Source of the DNA: Paraphysomonas bandaiensis | Taxonomy: Eukaryota > Chrysophyceae | Length of the DNA stretch: 54,312 nt | Direction: 5' to 3' | Assembly (NCBI GenBank): GCA_965644295.1 | Contig: CBFFRP010000566.1 | Coordinates: forward strand, 1-54,312 | In this document: piece by piece, positions 29,640-40,228 of the stretch | How positions within the stretch are numbered: the first letter of the stretch is position 1 | Layout of the letters: each line of letters opens with the position of its first letter | Translations under genes and position numbers: made by a program | Notes under the pieces: generated by a model | The model's database searches: none | What the model saw: the letters and a program-made list of their open reading frames with translations, nothing else | What the model was told of the DNA's origin: nothing

Positions 29640-30510
29640 ACTCAGATGCCTCGCCGTCATCTGAATGACTCCCGGTATATGCCACAGCAGTAGCAGCACA
29701 AGCTGGATGCCTGAGAGCTTCCTGCATAGGTTCCTCCATCTTCATGACTCTCCGAACGCATCGACACACAATGACAGCCTAATTTGGGAGAACAGCACGG
29801 TATGCTTTTAACTGCCCAATAATGTAGCCGTTCCCCAATCAAACGAGGGGTTCAATGCTCCCTTTCGGAGCTGCTGTTGCAACACTACTTGTTGTTACCA
29901 TGGAACGCCGCTGCTATTGATAATTCCTTGACGACCTTGCCCTCAGTCAGGTGGAATCTTTCCATGACAGCCTTCTTGTCGCAAAAGCTAGTCTGGTCAG
30001 GGACGCCATAACCCTCTGAGGCATGATCGTAAGTAGAAGCCTCAATGCAAACATCAGAGCGCGCTTCCTTCCGCTCTTCCAGGTTCTACATCCCTCGCAA
30101 AGCAGGGAGATCTTCAGCCCTGGAGTCTTTGACTACCTTCACAATGCCCCTCAAAGGTGCGAGGGATGGCATTGTGGGTGGACTGCCTCTAGTAGTAGGC
30201 TCCCAGGAGGGGGGAGTGTGCTCTGGGCCCGGTTCACCATGCGCTTCATAGGAACTGAAGCCGGTAAACACCCTCCTGCTCCATCGCTAACAAGCTCCAA
30301 CCAGCTTGCGCTTAATCTTCCCTTACGGACCATACTGGCCTGCACAGCCTCCTTATGCTCCTTGTTGGGGGGTTCGCTGCCTCATTGAGATGCTGCAACA
30401 TGCGCTTATCGAGGTCGTTAGGAGAGACTGCAATGTGAATTATGGTCTACTGGACTCACATGCGACCCTTCGAGAGTCTGTCGGGGGCTCCAGCTGCCTG
30501 TGCGAGCAAC
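29640..30510 (-). pseudogene. possible decayed coding region
   Basis: GC content is clearly higher than on both sides. On the minus strand pieces such as CDKKAVMERFHLTEGKVVKE (about 30000-29930) and HLNEAANPPTRSIRRLC (about 30400) read like protein but lie in different frames with intervening stops. No family is recognised. It is probably an old mobile-element or gene fragment. Confidence 0.25.
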
Positions 30511-30523
30511 TCTGAGTGACCTT

Positions 30524-30550
30524 GGAGACGTTTTTCGACAAAGTGGACCA
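30524..30550 (+). other. copy of a motif also found at 13816 and 33684
   Basis: GGAGACGTTTTTCGACAAAG followed by TGGACCA. The inverse of this is found at 33684-33710 with three differences, and the core is at 13816-13833. Confidence 0.6.
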
Positions 30551-30704
30551 ACCCTCCACTTGTAGGACCGTAGATGGTCCCACTCGTCCTAAAAAAACAG
30601 GCACTCATCATCCCACACCCAAACTCACACTCACCATCACCACCACTTTTATGTATGAGTATACTGCTGTATACCGGTATACAATACAGTGGAACAGCAC
30701 ATGA

Positions 30705-31246
30705 GACTCTGAATATGTGTGCATGTATGTAGAAGATACAGTCACTTACAGGCAGCTCGACAGCATGTACCACCTTCAGAGACATTAAAGTGTATGCATC
30801 ATAAGTATATTTACTATGGCAGCGTATGATCTAAGAAATAGATGATTTTATCGAAAGATATTCTTGTAATATGTCATAACAATACAGATATCGGCCTCCT
30901 ATAGATTGCAACCCCCAGGAGCGTTGGACGACCCTCAGAGGGTGACCAACACGACAGATACATTGTAGACTATATATACATTGTTAATAAAGCCGTAATT
31001 TAGCATTTATATACGTCTTAAACATATTTTCCTTCTAATTGTACCGCTATCACATGCACCGACACGTGCCACCCCAGACGCCCATAGATCACCCCCAGAG
31101 TGCAAAGTAGACTTCCGGTACATTATAAACCATGTGTCTAATATATTTTTTCTATAACGTTACATTACCATATATATATATGTGATTTAATACCTTTTAA
31201 TATTAAGTACCCCTATTTTATTTTCTGAAATACCATAGGCACTGGT
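30705..31246. other. AT-rich intergenic region
   Basis: No coding signal. Two short GC-rich patches, 30908-30950 and 31060-31105, share CCCCCAG and CCCAG words but show no clear repeat unit. Confidence 0.4.
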
Positions 31247-31579
31247 ATGGACCACCCCACAAGCCCCCAGATCTTTGCTTGTAGAAAGTTTGAAAGCGTT
31301 TCTAAGCTACTTCAAACAGGAGACTCTAGTCAAGTGAATCTTTATGAAGACCGTAACATTTTTGACAGCTTATTGATGGACTTCGGGGCTAGGTATCCCA
31401 AACCTGCTTTAAAGAAAACAGTTCCATTGCTAGATAGGCGAAGAAGTTGAGTTGACAAGATCTGGGAAAGATGCTGTTAGAATATATCTCCGTTCAGACA
31501 GTAGTGGTTTCTTCAGTGAGCTAATAAAATTAAGAAATGAAAGATTGAAATATCTAAGTACAGGTGCACGAGTCTTGTA
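31247..31579 (+). pseudogene. transposase-like remnant, possibly hAT
   Basis: The frame from ATG at 31247 (67 residues) contains NLYEDRNIFDSLLMDFGARY, loosely like the segment preceding the catalytic region in some hAT-related proteins. After a shift near 31440 another frame continues with ELTRSGKDAVRIYLRSDSS and ELIKLRNERLKYL to a TAG at 31579. It is short and frame-broken, and the family call is weak. Confidence 0.25.
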
Positions 31580-31679
31580 GTATGTACTTCCAACACACTT
31601 GAACGCCAATGCAGTAGTGGTTTTGGATATCATGTGATTTTAATGACTAATACTAAAACTGGAATCTACGGATGTGATG

Positions 31680-31797
31680 AATGGTGGTGAACATATCCTA
31701 TTCAACTTAGGTTCTTTATTATGTAATGTTTATAATTTCATCTTATCAATTGAGAATAGCAAACCTTAGCAAAATAAATAATGTCAACTTCTGTTAG
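31680..31797 (+). repeat. LTR fragment related to the copia LTR at 11097-11393
   Basis: About 115 bp match 11281-11393 with substitutions and small indels: GAATGGTG, TTAGGTTCTTTATTATGTAA, then ATGTCAACTTCTGTTAG. Only the 3' third of the LTR is present. Confidence 0.75.
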
Positions 31798-31836
31798 TAC
31801 TACTTAAGGTTATTATCATTCATAAATGTGATACAA

Positions 31837-32545
31837 TTATCGTACGATTTCTGGAGAGGGAAGGACTAAAGGGGCGTTATTTTTCTCTCTCGTTTTCATG
31901 CTAATCCAAGAGGAAATCTGACCAACAGTAAGCCATTTCCAAGGCTCTACAAAGTGTAATTTCATGTACCGTCGGATTGTCGGAGCCTGTCTTTTATCAG
32001 GCATATCGTACTGTAATGTCAACCAGTCTTTGATTTCATCAGTAAATGATTCCAGTATGTTTTCCTTGTTTAGTCGACGGGCATATCCTGGACTGAGGGG
32101 AAATACTTTCCGAGGTCCCATGGTGAAATGACAAATGAGAGAATCGTTTTCACAGGAAAATGTCCTATGTAGAAATTCAACCACACCCTCGTCGAGATGG
32201 GCTGCACTGATCACCATGTCATTTACTTTGTGCAACTTTATTCCCACTGAAATCGTCGCGGCATTGATCGAAGAGCAACTAACTTTCGAGACAACGTGCC
32301 CTTGAACATCCATTTGGGGTAATTCCTGTAAGGAAGATATTCTGATGCTTATCTCTTTCTGTGATATATCCATTTTCCCACCAAGCAGTATGTTCGAGGG
32401 ATGAGATTTCATGCCAGAATCAAGCAGATCTAGAATTCGGACTACAGGTGTCGGAAATTTGCGAGTCGTGGAATGAGTTTCCACAGTAGCTGACCGTGCA
32501 GAGGGAATAGTAGGGAATACTTTTTTCCAATTCTCGGAATTTCTA
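31837..32545 (-). CDS. hypothetical protein or 3'-terminal exon
   Basis: An open frame reads leftward from about 32545 (WKKVFPTIPSARSATVETHS near its start) to a stop at 31837; the tool-style start at 32484 is a GTG, and there is no early ATG. TTTATGGCAATTTAG just upstream looks like a splice acceptor, so this is probably an internal or last exon. The protein is about 230 residues, soluble, with VVEFLHRTFSCENDSLICHF and a Trp-rich end (VEPWKWLTVGQISSWISM). No family is recognised. A splice donor CTGCAG|GTAAG near 32708 lies upstream on the same strand, but the reading frame across the pair did not close cleanly. Confidence 0.4.
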
Positions 32546-32988
32546 AATTGCCATAAAACAATATTATATTAAAATATATATGGTGGTTGATCGAGAGTAT
32601 ATAGCAATGAGCGATATATAAAATATATTATGTAGCTAATAATAATAGTAGGGTGTTATGTTGTGAGCTCTAGTTATCTACTTGGTAATTGTTTATAATT
32701 TCTTACCTGCAGTGAATGCCGTATCAATCTTTCGCTTAGCCCCACTTATATTTGGAATATGATCTGATGTATATGTGGTCAGTGTAATAGTAACAACAAT
32801 GATATCATGAATGACTACATATTAGCGTGCATACAGTATATGATGTAATGAGTTTGTTTATAAGTATGTATGTGTTGAGTTCTACAACTATGCATATATA
32901 TAGTGACAAATTCATACCTACAGTGTAAACATAAATGCGTTCTACATAATATTAGCATGCATGTATGCCATGATGTTACCAGTATTTA
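32546..32988. other. possible introns and small exons between two minus-strand ORFs
   Basis: AT-rich. Minus-strand donor-like GTAAG (near 32705) and GTATG (near 32920) follow short GC-richer pieces, so the ORFs at 31837-32545 and 32989-33717 may be one gene. I could not establish the joins. Confidence 0.25.
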
Positions 32989-33717
32989 TTATGGATGTAT
33001 TGCTTCGCCCACCCGGGATATCGGAAGTACTAGATGCAGCCCCGATAACAGTATTGGGCCCCACATGGGGGTGTCCAGGGTCAGCAGTCCTGGACACTGG
33101 GAGTTCTGAAAAGACAATGCCACCAGCTGTCGATACACAAGTCTCTCATTGCCGGGAAGATTAAATGTGTTTATGAAATATGCTGCTGATTCTAGTGGGT
33201 AGAAAGCCCCCTTCAATACGCTGCCCCCTCCGTCCACATCTCTGATGTAGTTACAAGTACGCTGCGGGAAAAGCCTCGCAAATCTGCTGCGCGCACTGCT
33301 GCGTGAATGGACAAGATTTCTACTGGATGGGAACGCCTCAAACAGAAAATCAAAAAAGTCAGAGCTGTGCACCACGCGCATGTCCTGAACGTCGAAGCAA
33401 CGCAACTGCCGCTCGAACTGTGGGGTGTTAAAAGATACAGTCACCATCTCCGACTGGGAGATGGTCTCCGGCAGCAAGGCGAGTCTTCTTGCCGGAGTTT
33501 CTTCCATCAAGCTCAACAATACGGGTCTACGCTACAATAATACACACTTTTTATTCTCTATATATATGTGTATGGCGCTTGGCTCCTTAATAGAAATTGT
33601 TGTCATTTTGACAACAATTTCAAAGCTCTACACACATGTTCCATACGAAAACATCAACACAAAAAAAAGAAGTGGGACCGCACTGGTCCGCTTTGTTGAA
33701 AAACGCCTCCTTGCCAT
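32989..33717 (-). CDS. hypothetical protein with possible signal-peptide exon (two exons)
   Basis: The main frame runs from 33531 to 32989 (first ATG 33507) and contains FFDFLFEAFPSSRNLVHS and SAAYFINTFNLPGNERLVY; no family is recognised. Upstream, an ATG at 33717 opens a short basic then hydrophobic stretch (RRRFSTKRTSAVPLLFFVLM) that looks like a secretion signal. It can join the main frame in phase through a 102-bp GT-AG intron (33532-33633), donor GTGTAG, acceptor TTATTGTAG. If the intron is not used, translation would start at 33507, with a TATA-like ATATATATAG about 60 bp upstream. The first exon coincides with the motif shared with 13816 and 30524. Confidence 0.35.
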
Positions 33718-33828
33718 ACCAACATACACACTCGACTTCAGTTGAAAAAGTCATGAAAATAGATGATTTTATGTCTATTTTTAAGAATATACCACTTTTT
33801 CAATATTGGGTATAAATACTGTGTTTTC

Positions 33829-33838
33829 TATATAAAAA
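33829..33838 (+). promoter_or_regulatory. TATA box, probably the original promoter of the giant LRR gene
   Basis: TATATAAAAA on the + strand lies 115 bp before the gypsy insertion site. Without the 6.7-kb insertion it would be about 190 bp upstream of the ATG at 40682. No other + strand gene starts in between. Confidence 0.45.
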
Positions 33839-33953
33839 GCCCCCATTCTGAGGTGTCTGTTGTTCATACTGTACGTACTCAGTGCTTGCTGTGATCCATC
33901 TGAAGATCGTATTCCGGTATTTGTTCCACTAGTATGAGATGGACTCTTAGTTC

Positions 33954-34341
33954 TGTAATCTTTCTGATGAGAAAGACCGTGTTTACAACGTTTTATATGA
34001 ATTTAAAGTGCTTCCCAAACCGAGAATACACTGTCCAGAACACCAAACCGGTGAAACTGCCTCCTAACACAAGCAAACCGCGAGTATAGAATGAATTAAA
34101 TTACGTTAAAACGTGTAAAGAAAGAAAGTGAAATCATACAACACTCTATCTTGCTGTGAATCATCTACAGTTTACAGTATCATACTTGCAGTTATACGGG
34201 ACGTATATCCCTTCAAGAATACTTAAACAGCAAGGTACACAGATAAACTGAAAATAAAAGTACAACAGCATGCTACCTAGAGTACCGCAGTATAACACCG
34301 TATAACTCCACGTATAACAGTAACTACAGGTATGCGTGACA
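33954..34341 (-). repeat. gypsy 3' LTR
   Basis: A direct repeat of the LTR ending at 40616, with TG...CA ends. Confidence 0.95.
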
Positions 34342-34358
34342 CTACCCCTTCTCCCTCC
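34342..34358 (-). promoter_or_regulatory. gypsy polypurine tract
   Basis: On the minus strand GGAGGGAGAAGGGGTAG directly precedes the 3' LTR, as needed to prime plus-strand DNA. Confidence 0.85.
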
Positions 34359-34588
34359 AGCTAGAGAAAAGAAATAGGAATACATATCTGGGATAGATAG
34401 AAGTAATACTTGTATCAGCCAATATAGCGTCATTCCAAGCATTAGCAAATAAATATCCAATTCATGAAATAAAAGTAATAAACATACGTAGAGCAATATT
34501 ATGATAATAAGTATGAATAATAGTATGAATGTTATAATATATATGTGATATAATCATGAAATATTAAATAAATAAAAGTAATCAACAA

Positions 34589-37500
34589 TTAGAGGAGAAT
34601 ATTAGGATATTGTTGGCAGAATGCAGCATCCACCAATACCATAGTAGAAGGATCAAATTCCGTGACTCGACCATAGCAGTGGACGTCATAGGCACTCCAT
34701 TCATAAGTAGATTGAAACAACGGGCAATAGAGGTCTATACGTAACTGGCGACGGCCAGCCCACCGCACATAAGAACATTCGACAACATACATCGTTGTAT
34801 AACAATTCGGCAGATTAAGTTCATCATAGAAATCTGAACCCCATGCACGCAAATCCACATAAATTGTTTGACCAGGTGACACCCCTTCGATAGGTATACG
34901 TTTCAAACGTGCACGTTCAGATTTTGCCATAGCAGCAGAAAACAACAGAGGGAACAATTGAGGTTTCTGCTCACAGAACGACTGAAATTGTGAGGTGGAA
35001 GCAATATCCTGTGACCATGGAAGCCATAATAACGAACCATCCTCAAACTGAACTTGGAATTCCATTCGAGAACGAACCTCCGGATCTCCTCGGTATGCAA
35101 TCACAGCAACCACAGTATACTGGTTAAAATCAATTTGCGCAACACGATATGCCTGCTCGGGCGTACCAAAGAACGGTTTGAGCCATGACATGTGCAGCAC
35201 AACTTCAAAACGCATCACAACATGAATGCATGTGACATCAGCCTTATACGTGGAAACCACTTCGTAAGGACCTTTGAAACGAGGGTACAATTTATTGGGC
35301 TTATGCTGAGTTGGATCCAGCCGCAACAAAACTAAATCACCAGGCTGATATTCATTCAAAGTGTGTGTAGGCGTGGCAGACTTGCGCTTGTCTTGGATTT
35401 GGCGCTGAACATCCATGGCAACCGCTCGAATCTTCTGTAAGTTCTCATTCAAAATAGACACATAACCCGCAGCAGAAGATTCATCCATAGTCAATTCACC
35501 CAAACGAAAATATGGAATATCAACGGTACCAAACACATATTGAAAAGGAGAGAGTCCAGTCTCACTACTGACTTCATCATTCAAAATGAACTGAATCAAC
35601 ATGTAACACTCAATATCCCCCCATGAATCTTGCAACCTCTCATCGTGGACTAAACCCTGTAGAAATCGCAACAGCTCTCGATGAGATCGCTCGACCATAT
35701 TGGACTCATGACGATTAGTTAATGACACTCGAAATCGAACTCCAAACCACTTCAACAATAACTGTACCACTTCAGCAGTAATGTTTGACCCAGGGTCTGA
35801 AATCAGTACTTCTGAAATTCCATAAGTAACAAAGTAATGAAATAACGCTCTAGCAACTCCTTCCGCTCTATAGTCCTTAGCTGGGTAGAGTCCTATCAAT
35901 CGGGCTGGCATTTGCTTCACAACATGTATGCAACAGTGTCCCTGAGCATCAGGAGGACTGACTGTAAGTGTGTCAAAACCCACAAAATGTCTGCAATGTT
36001 CTGCATCCAAAGCTCTGACAGGCGCTTGTAACGAATCCGACATACCACTGTTCAACTTCTGACATAAAGCGCACTCATCAATAAAGTTACGTACAGTCTC
36101 TATAGAGATACCATGTCCAGGAAAGACTTTGCATAATTTTAACCATGTTCTACGCAGTCCATGGTGTCCCATTCGACCATTGTGTATCATGTCGAAGGCT
36201 TCCTTTGCTGAACGGGGCTTTGGGCTCTCCTGGATCAGCTCCTCTAAATCCAGCAACACTGATTCCGGAAATACAGACATACACAACATATCTATGACAT
36301 CTGGCTCTGTTGTGCTCTCTATGTTAAGTATTTCATCATCTGACAATAAGCACCCATTCTCATATATACAGTTCAGTTCAGGCATTTCACTCTCCTCTGC
36401 ACAGTTTATACATGAATCCAAAACTGAAACCAGAGCGACAGTATCATCAGCAGCACCTTGGCGAGACAACCAATCTGCAAATTTATTCAGTTTGCCTTTG
36501 AAGTGTAATAAGTCAAACTGAAAATTCTGCATATACACACGCATACGTACGATACGATCCACCTCTGATTGCTCCATCCACTTCAGATTAGCATGATCAG
36601 TAAGAAGTGTAAAGTGTTTGCCCCGCACGTAATACGACAGTTTATAGATGCTGTAAAACGCTCCGAAACACTCCTTATCAATGATAGACCATTTCATTGC
36701 ATTGGCGGTAAACTTCTTCGATATCAACGCAATGACCTGAAACAATTCTACACCCTCATCTGAAATTGCAATCTGAATTAACACTCCACCACAGGCATAG
36801 TCTGAAGCATCAGTCATTAACAACCATCGCAAATTGTAATCCGGGTGATACAAGGTAAGAGACTTTAGTATGGCCTTTTTGAACGTTTCAAACTCATTCC
36901 TATAGTCTACTTTCCAATTTGCTTCTGTCCAATCAAAATCCTTTTTAGTCATATCATTGAGCCGATGCGTTAACTGACTGTAGTCCACTATAAATGGTTT
37001 GAAATACACTGCAGCTCCCAAAAACCGTTGCATTTGTTTAGTTTTATTTGCACCTTCTGGAAATATAATTGAATTTACAGATTCTTTTCGTTCCTGCGTC
37101 AGCGCATAGGTATTATCCTGACACAAATATCCAAAGAACTCCACCGAAGAATATCCGAACTTACTCTTAGATAACTTCAACACCACATTGTATTCTTTGC
37201 AACGTATTAGAACCAATTCCAATTTGGTGTACGCATCATTATAATCGTTCGCTAATATCAGCATATTATCAAATATGACAATCATCCATTCGGTATAATC
37301 ACTGAATATCTCTGACATTACCATCATCAACACTCCACTAGCCGGAGACACTCCTTCTGGCAAGAACTTCGGCTCAAATTGGCCCCACGGTGTTTGTACA
37401 GACAACAATGCTGACGTATTTTCATCCAGAGGTATGCCATGAAATGCATTGCATATGTCTAAGTCAACAAAAACCTTATATCCTGCAGCCTTGTGCAACT

Positions 37501-38527
37501 CTTTGATTACATCAGGAATCGGGAAGTGTGGACTCTCCATCTCAAGATTGACAACGCGATAGTCTCCACATATCCTAATGAAAGGTTTCGTTGCCTTTGG
37601 TGCAACTACAATAGGCGAAGCGTATGGACTCATACTCTTCTTGTAGAAATACTTTAACATTCTTTCAAACTCCTGCTTGGTCCGATCGTACAATTTCGGA
37701 GGAACCCTTCGCATATTTTTCGGTTTAATCCGATCTGGAATTGTAGACTTGCATTTGAGTTTAAGTGGCGTCATCTTGATTCCAGTCCACTTTTTAGGTA
37801 CAAATACTTCCATTCCAAGTGTCCTCAACAGCTCTAAAACTTTTGTCTGCTTCGCAAATTCAGGATGAATTCGCTCCTCCAACTTGCTCAAGTACTCTTG
37901 CTCAGCCTCTTCCACTGACATCTCCATAAAATTTATAAGTCCACCAAATGAACAAGGTTCTGGCATCAACTCATCTTCCGGAGCAACCCCTGCATTAGGC
38001 TTCCCCCATGGCACTCGTGTAGGAACTTTAGTAATTTTGTTATAGTCAGTTTCGAAATCATCTATCGAATAGTTAATTTGACACTCCACGCCAGCAAGCA
38101 AGTTTAGATGCATTATAGTATCACCCGAATTCGCATTACTCATAGACTGAACCATTTTACAAAACAATTCTGCGAAGTGCTCGCATATAGCTGGCAAACC
38201 GATTATAACTTCTTTAGTCAATCCATCCAACACATACAGCTTTAGCTTAGCACTGTAGATCTTTTCGCAATCCTTAAACTGCATTGTAACAGGAACATAT
38301 CCCTTTATCTGAACTTCTTTACCATTGGCTACTCTCACTCGAATTGGCCTTTCCACTAAATGCTTTTTTAACTTTTCTCCAACTTCATCCAAATACTCCT
38401 TAGAAATAAAATTATCGTTGCTCGATCCCGAGTCAAATAAAGCTACATCCACTACAATTTCATCATTATCATTATTTATTATAATCCCTTCTCTGTGTGC
38501 TGCTCTCCAGTATTTGCTGGTAGACAT
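34589..38527 (-). CDS. gypsy pol polyprotein (protease, RT, RNase H, integrase, chromodomain-like)
   Basis: The first ATG is at 38527, but the frame is open from the gag stop at 38564 onward. In order: an aspartic protease (ALFDSGSSNDNFIS); a reverse transcriptase with FVDLDICNAFHGIPL and WMIVIFDNMLILA (about residue 422), where the second Asp of the usual xxDD box is Asn; RNase H (LLMTDASDYACGG, DKECFGAFYSI, LLTDHANLKWM); an integrase with an HHCC zinc domain (HHGLRRTWLKLC, ECALCQKL), then Asp in FDTLTV, Asp in ISDPGSN and Glu in NMVERSHRE; a chromodomain-like segment (FQVQFEDGSLLWLPWSQDI); and about 110 further residues of unknown nature. No internal stop is seen. There is no AUG in the 36 bases after the gag stop, so production by readthrough is likely. 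Confidence 0.92.
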   Translation of the reverse strand: MSTSKYWRAAHREGIIINNDNDEIVVDVALFDSGSSNDNFISKEYLDEVGEKLKKHLVERPIRVRVANGKEVQIKGYVPVTMQFKDCEKIYSAKLKLYVLDGLTKEVIIGLPAICEHFAELFCKMVQSMSNANSGDTIMHLNLLAGVECQINYSIDDFETDYNKITKVPTRVPWGKPNAGVAPEDELMPEPCSFGGLINFMEMSVEEAEQEYLSKLEERIHPEFAKQTKVLELLRTLGMEVFVPKKWTGIKMTPLKLKCKSTIPDRIKPKNMRRVPPKLYDRTKQEFERMLKYFYKKSMSPYASPIVVAPKATKPFIRICGDYRVVNLEMESPHFPIPDVIKELHKAAGYKVFVDLDICNAFHGIPLDENTSALLSVQTPWGQFEPKFLPEGVSPASGVLMMVMSEIFSDYTEWMIVIFDNMLILANDYNDAYTKLELVLIRCKEYNVVLKLSKSKFGYSSVEFFGYLCQDNTYALTQERKESVNSIIFPEGANKTKQMQRFLGAAVYFKPFIVDYSQLTHRLNDMTKKDFDWTEANWKVDYRNEFETFKKAILKSLTLYHPDYNLRWLLMTDASDYACGGVLIQIAISDEGVELFQVIALISKKFTANAMKWSIIDKECFGAFYSIYKLSYYVRGKHFTLLTDHANLKWMEQSEVDRIVRMRVYMQNFQFDLLHFKGKLNKFADWLSRQGAADDTVALVSVLDSCINCAEESEMPELNCIYENGCLLSDDEILNIESTTEPDVIDMLCMSVFPESVLLDLEELIQESPKPRSAKEAFDMIHNGRMGHHGLRRTWLKLCKVFPGHGISIETVRNFIDECALCQKLNSGMSDSLQAPVRALDAEHCRHFVGFDTLTVSPPDAQGHCCIHVVKQMPARLIGLYPAKDYRAEGVARALFHYFVTYGISEVLISDPGSNITAEVVQLLLKWFGVRFRVSLTNRHESNMVERSHRELLRFLQGLVHDERLQDSWGDIECYMLIQFILNDEVSSETGLSPFQYVFGTVDIPYFRLGELTMDESSAAGYVSILNENLQKIRAVAMDVQRQIQDKRKSATPTHTLNEYQPGDLVLLRLDPTQHKPNKLYPRFKGPYEVVSTYKADVTCIHVVMRFEVVLHMSWLKPFFGTPEQAYRVAQIDFNQYTVVAVIAYRGDPEVRSRMEFQVQFEDGSLLWLPWSQDIASTSQFQSFCEQKPQLFPLLFSAAMAKSERARLKRIPIEGVSPGQTIYVDLRAWGSDFYDELNLPNCYTTMYVVECSYVRWAGRRQLRIDLYCPLFQSTYEWSAYDVHCYGRVTEFDPSTMVLVDAAFCQQYPNILL

Positions 38528-38563
38528 CTTATACAACTGGGCAGCATGATAAGTAGAACCCGA

Positions 38564-40171
38564 TCAAAGATCATCAATAGGATCTGTGTCTCCCTGGTCC
38601 TCTTGTTCTCGCACAAGCATTCGCACATCCCCTTTCTCGTTTCCTAGTTTCCTCTGGTACCAAGGAACACTCTCTTTCGGAGTCCTTTGTTGAGGCCAAG
38701 GCGAAGTCCTAGTAGGCATTTCCTTAATTCCAAACCTGGCATTCATAGCTCGAAGTGTCTCTTTAAGAATCTCCTTATCATGAGAAAATTTGCAACTCTT
38801 GTCCTTGCACCCACCCTCTACATTCATTTCCTTAAAGCATGGACTCTTCTTGTAAACTTCTGCAGCCATCACATCCTCATTCACACTCTTAAGGTCATCA
38901 TCCTTTGCATCATTGTTACTTTCCTTAGTCTGTTTCTCATTCTCATCCGAATCATCTTCCTCCATCATAGCCAATATTGCAGCATTCAATTGAGGCTTTG
39001 TTTGGAAATTAAACCTGCCCTTGAATTGTTGATACTTCTCAGAAAGCTCCCTTGTTACTCTTAGATGTTCGAAAAACTCCTCGAAGAATGATTCCACTGA
39101 GTTGAAATTCTCTGTTCTCAATAATCTCTTACTGGTATCTCTCATACAAGGTGGTATCAAACTCATCCAGACTTCCAGTGACCCACCTCGTTTGGTGGTA
39201 GTTAGAGGTATACTCAAAGTCAAGTGATTTACTTTTGCTGCATCCACCAAGAAGTCATATCTCTGAATAAACTTAGTTTCGAGAATACATATATCTTCAT
39301 CAGCTTTCCTGAAATCCTCCAGTCTCTCCATATTAACCTTGTATGCTTTGCAAGATTTGTACAATATTTTGTTGAATGCCATTACGTCCAAAGGTTTAAA
39401 TAAACGTTTAACTGCCTCAATGATATGTGTGATCCTAGCATCAGTACACTCCAAGTATGTAGGGAATTCTGTTGGATTCATGCGTCGCAGGGTATGACGA
39501 ACCATGTCCCTTGCTCGATCTTTAAGCAAACTGTACACTGAAGGCACCGCTCTATTATAATTCCGTTTTTCATACTCAGCAATCTTCTCCATAAATGTCA
39601 TGAAGCCGTCTAAAGTAATTTCCGTCAATTGGATCTTCAAGTATGAATTATCCTGTTGAGTCAATACGACCTGACTAGTCCTGTCTTCGTCGGCCTGCCT
39701 TAGCGCTTCTTGAATAGTCTGTCTCCTAACATTCCTCCTCCTAGGCTGCTCTTCCTCTCTCAATACCTGCGTTGCGTTGAGCACGGCCTGTTGGACTGCG
39801 TCCTCGATTCTGGTCTGAAGTAGATCTGGGTCTATATATTGCTGTTCATGTACTGGTCCTTCAGCTTGTTCTTCTTCCTGTTGAACCTCTTCAATTTGAT
39901 TCGTTGCCTCTTCATCAATCTGGGATATCTCCCCTCCAAAATCTACTTCCGAATTAGCTGGAGTGGCTTTTCTTGAGGAACGTCGAGACTCCAGCTGCTG
40001 CAACCTTTGGTCAAACATTTCGAAATGAAGATCAATAGACTCAAAGCGTTTGTTCAGCTGCTCTTGCTGTTCAGCATACTGCTGCTGTTGTTGAGCAAAC
40101 TGTTCATTCTGTTCAGCAAACCGCTGCTGAAGGAACTCCATAATGTTCGGAACCTCTTCTTCCGAACTCAT
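38564..40171 (-). CDS. gypsy Gag
   Basis: The ATG at 40171 starts MSSEEEVP; a TTG nine bases upstream is in frame but unlikely. The N-terminus is Gln/Glu-rich and coiled-coil-like (about residues 10-60), followed by an acidic region, a capsid-like helical domain, and a C-terminal CCCH-type zinc finger (CFKEMNVEGGCKDKSCKFSH) instead of the CCHC knuckle usual in Gag. It ends DPIDDL-UGA in the same frame as pol. Confidence 0.9.
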   Translation of the reverse strand: MSSEEEVPNIMEFLQQRFAEQNEQFAQQQQQYAEQQEQLNKRFESIDLHFEMFDQRLQQLESRRSSRKATPANSEVDFGGEISQIDEEATNQIEEVQQEEEQAEGPVHEQQYIDPDLLQTRIEDAVQQAVLNATQVLREEEQPRRRNVRRQTIQEALRQADEDRTSQVVLTQQDNSYLKIQLTEITLDGFMTFMEKIAEYEKRNYNRAVPSVYSLLKDRARDMVRHTLRRMNPTEFPTYLECTDARITHIIEAVKRLFKPLDVMAFNKILYKSCKAYKVNMERLEDFRKADEDICILETKFIQRYDFLVDAAKVNHLTLSIPLTTTKRGGSLEVWMSLIPPCMRDTSKRLLRTENFNSVESFFEEFFEHLRVTRELSEKYQQFKGRFNFQTKPQLNAAILAMMEEDDSDENEKQTKESNNDAKDDDLKSVNEDVMAAEVYKKSPCFKEMNVEGGCKDKSCKFSHDKEILKETLRAMNARFGIKEMPTRTSPWPQQRTPKESVPWYQRKLGNEKGDVRMLVREQEDQGDTDPIDDL

Positions 40172-40228
40172 AGTCGACAATAATATAAATAAACAATGTT
40201 TCTTTCTATCCGACTAAAGTATTAATAC

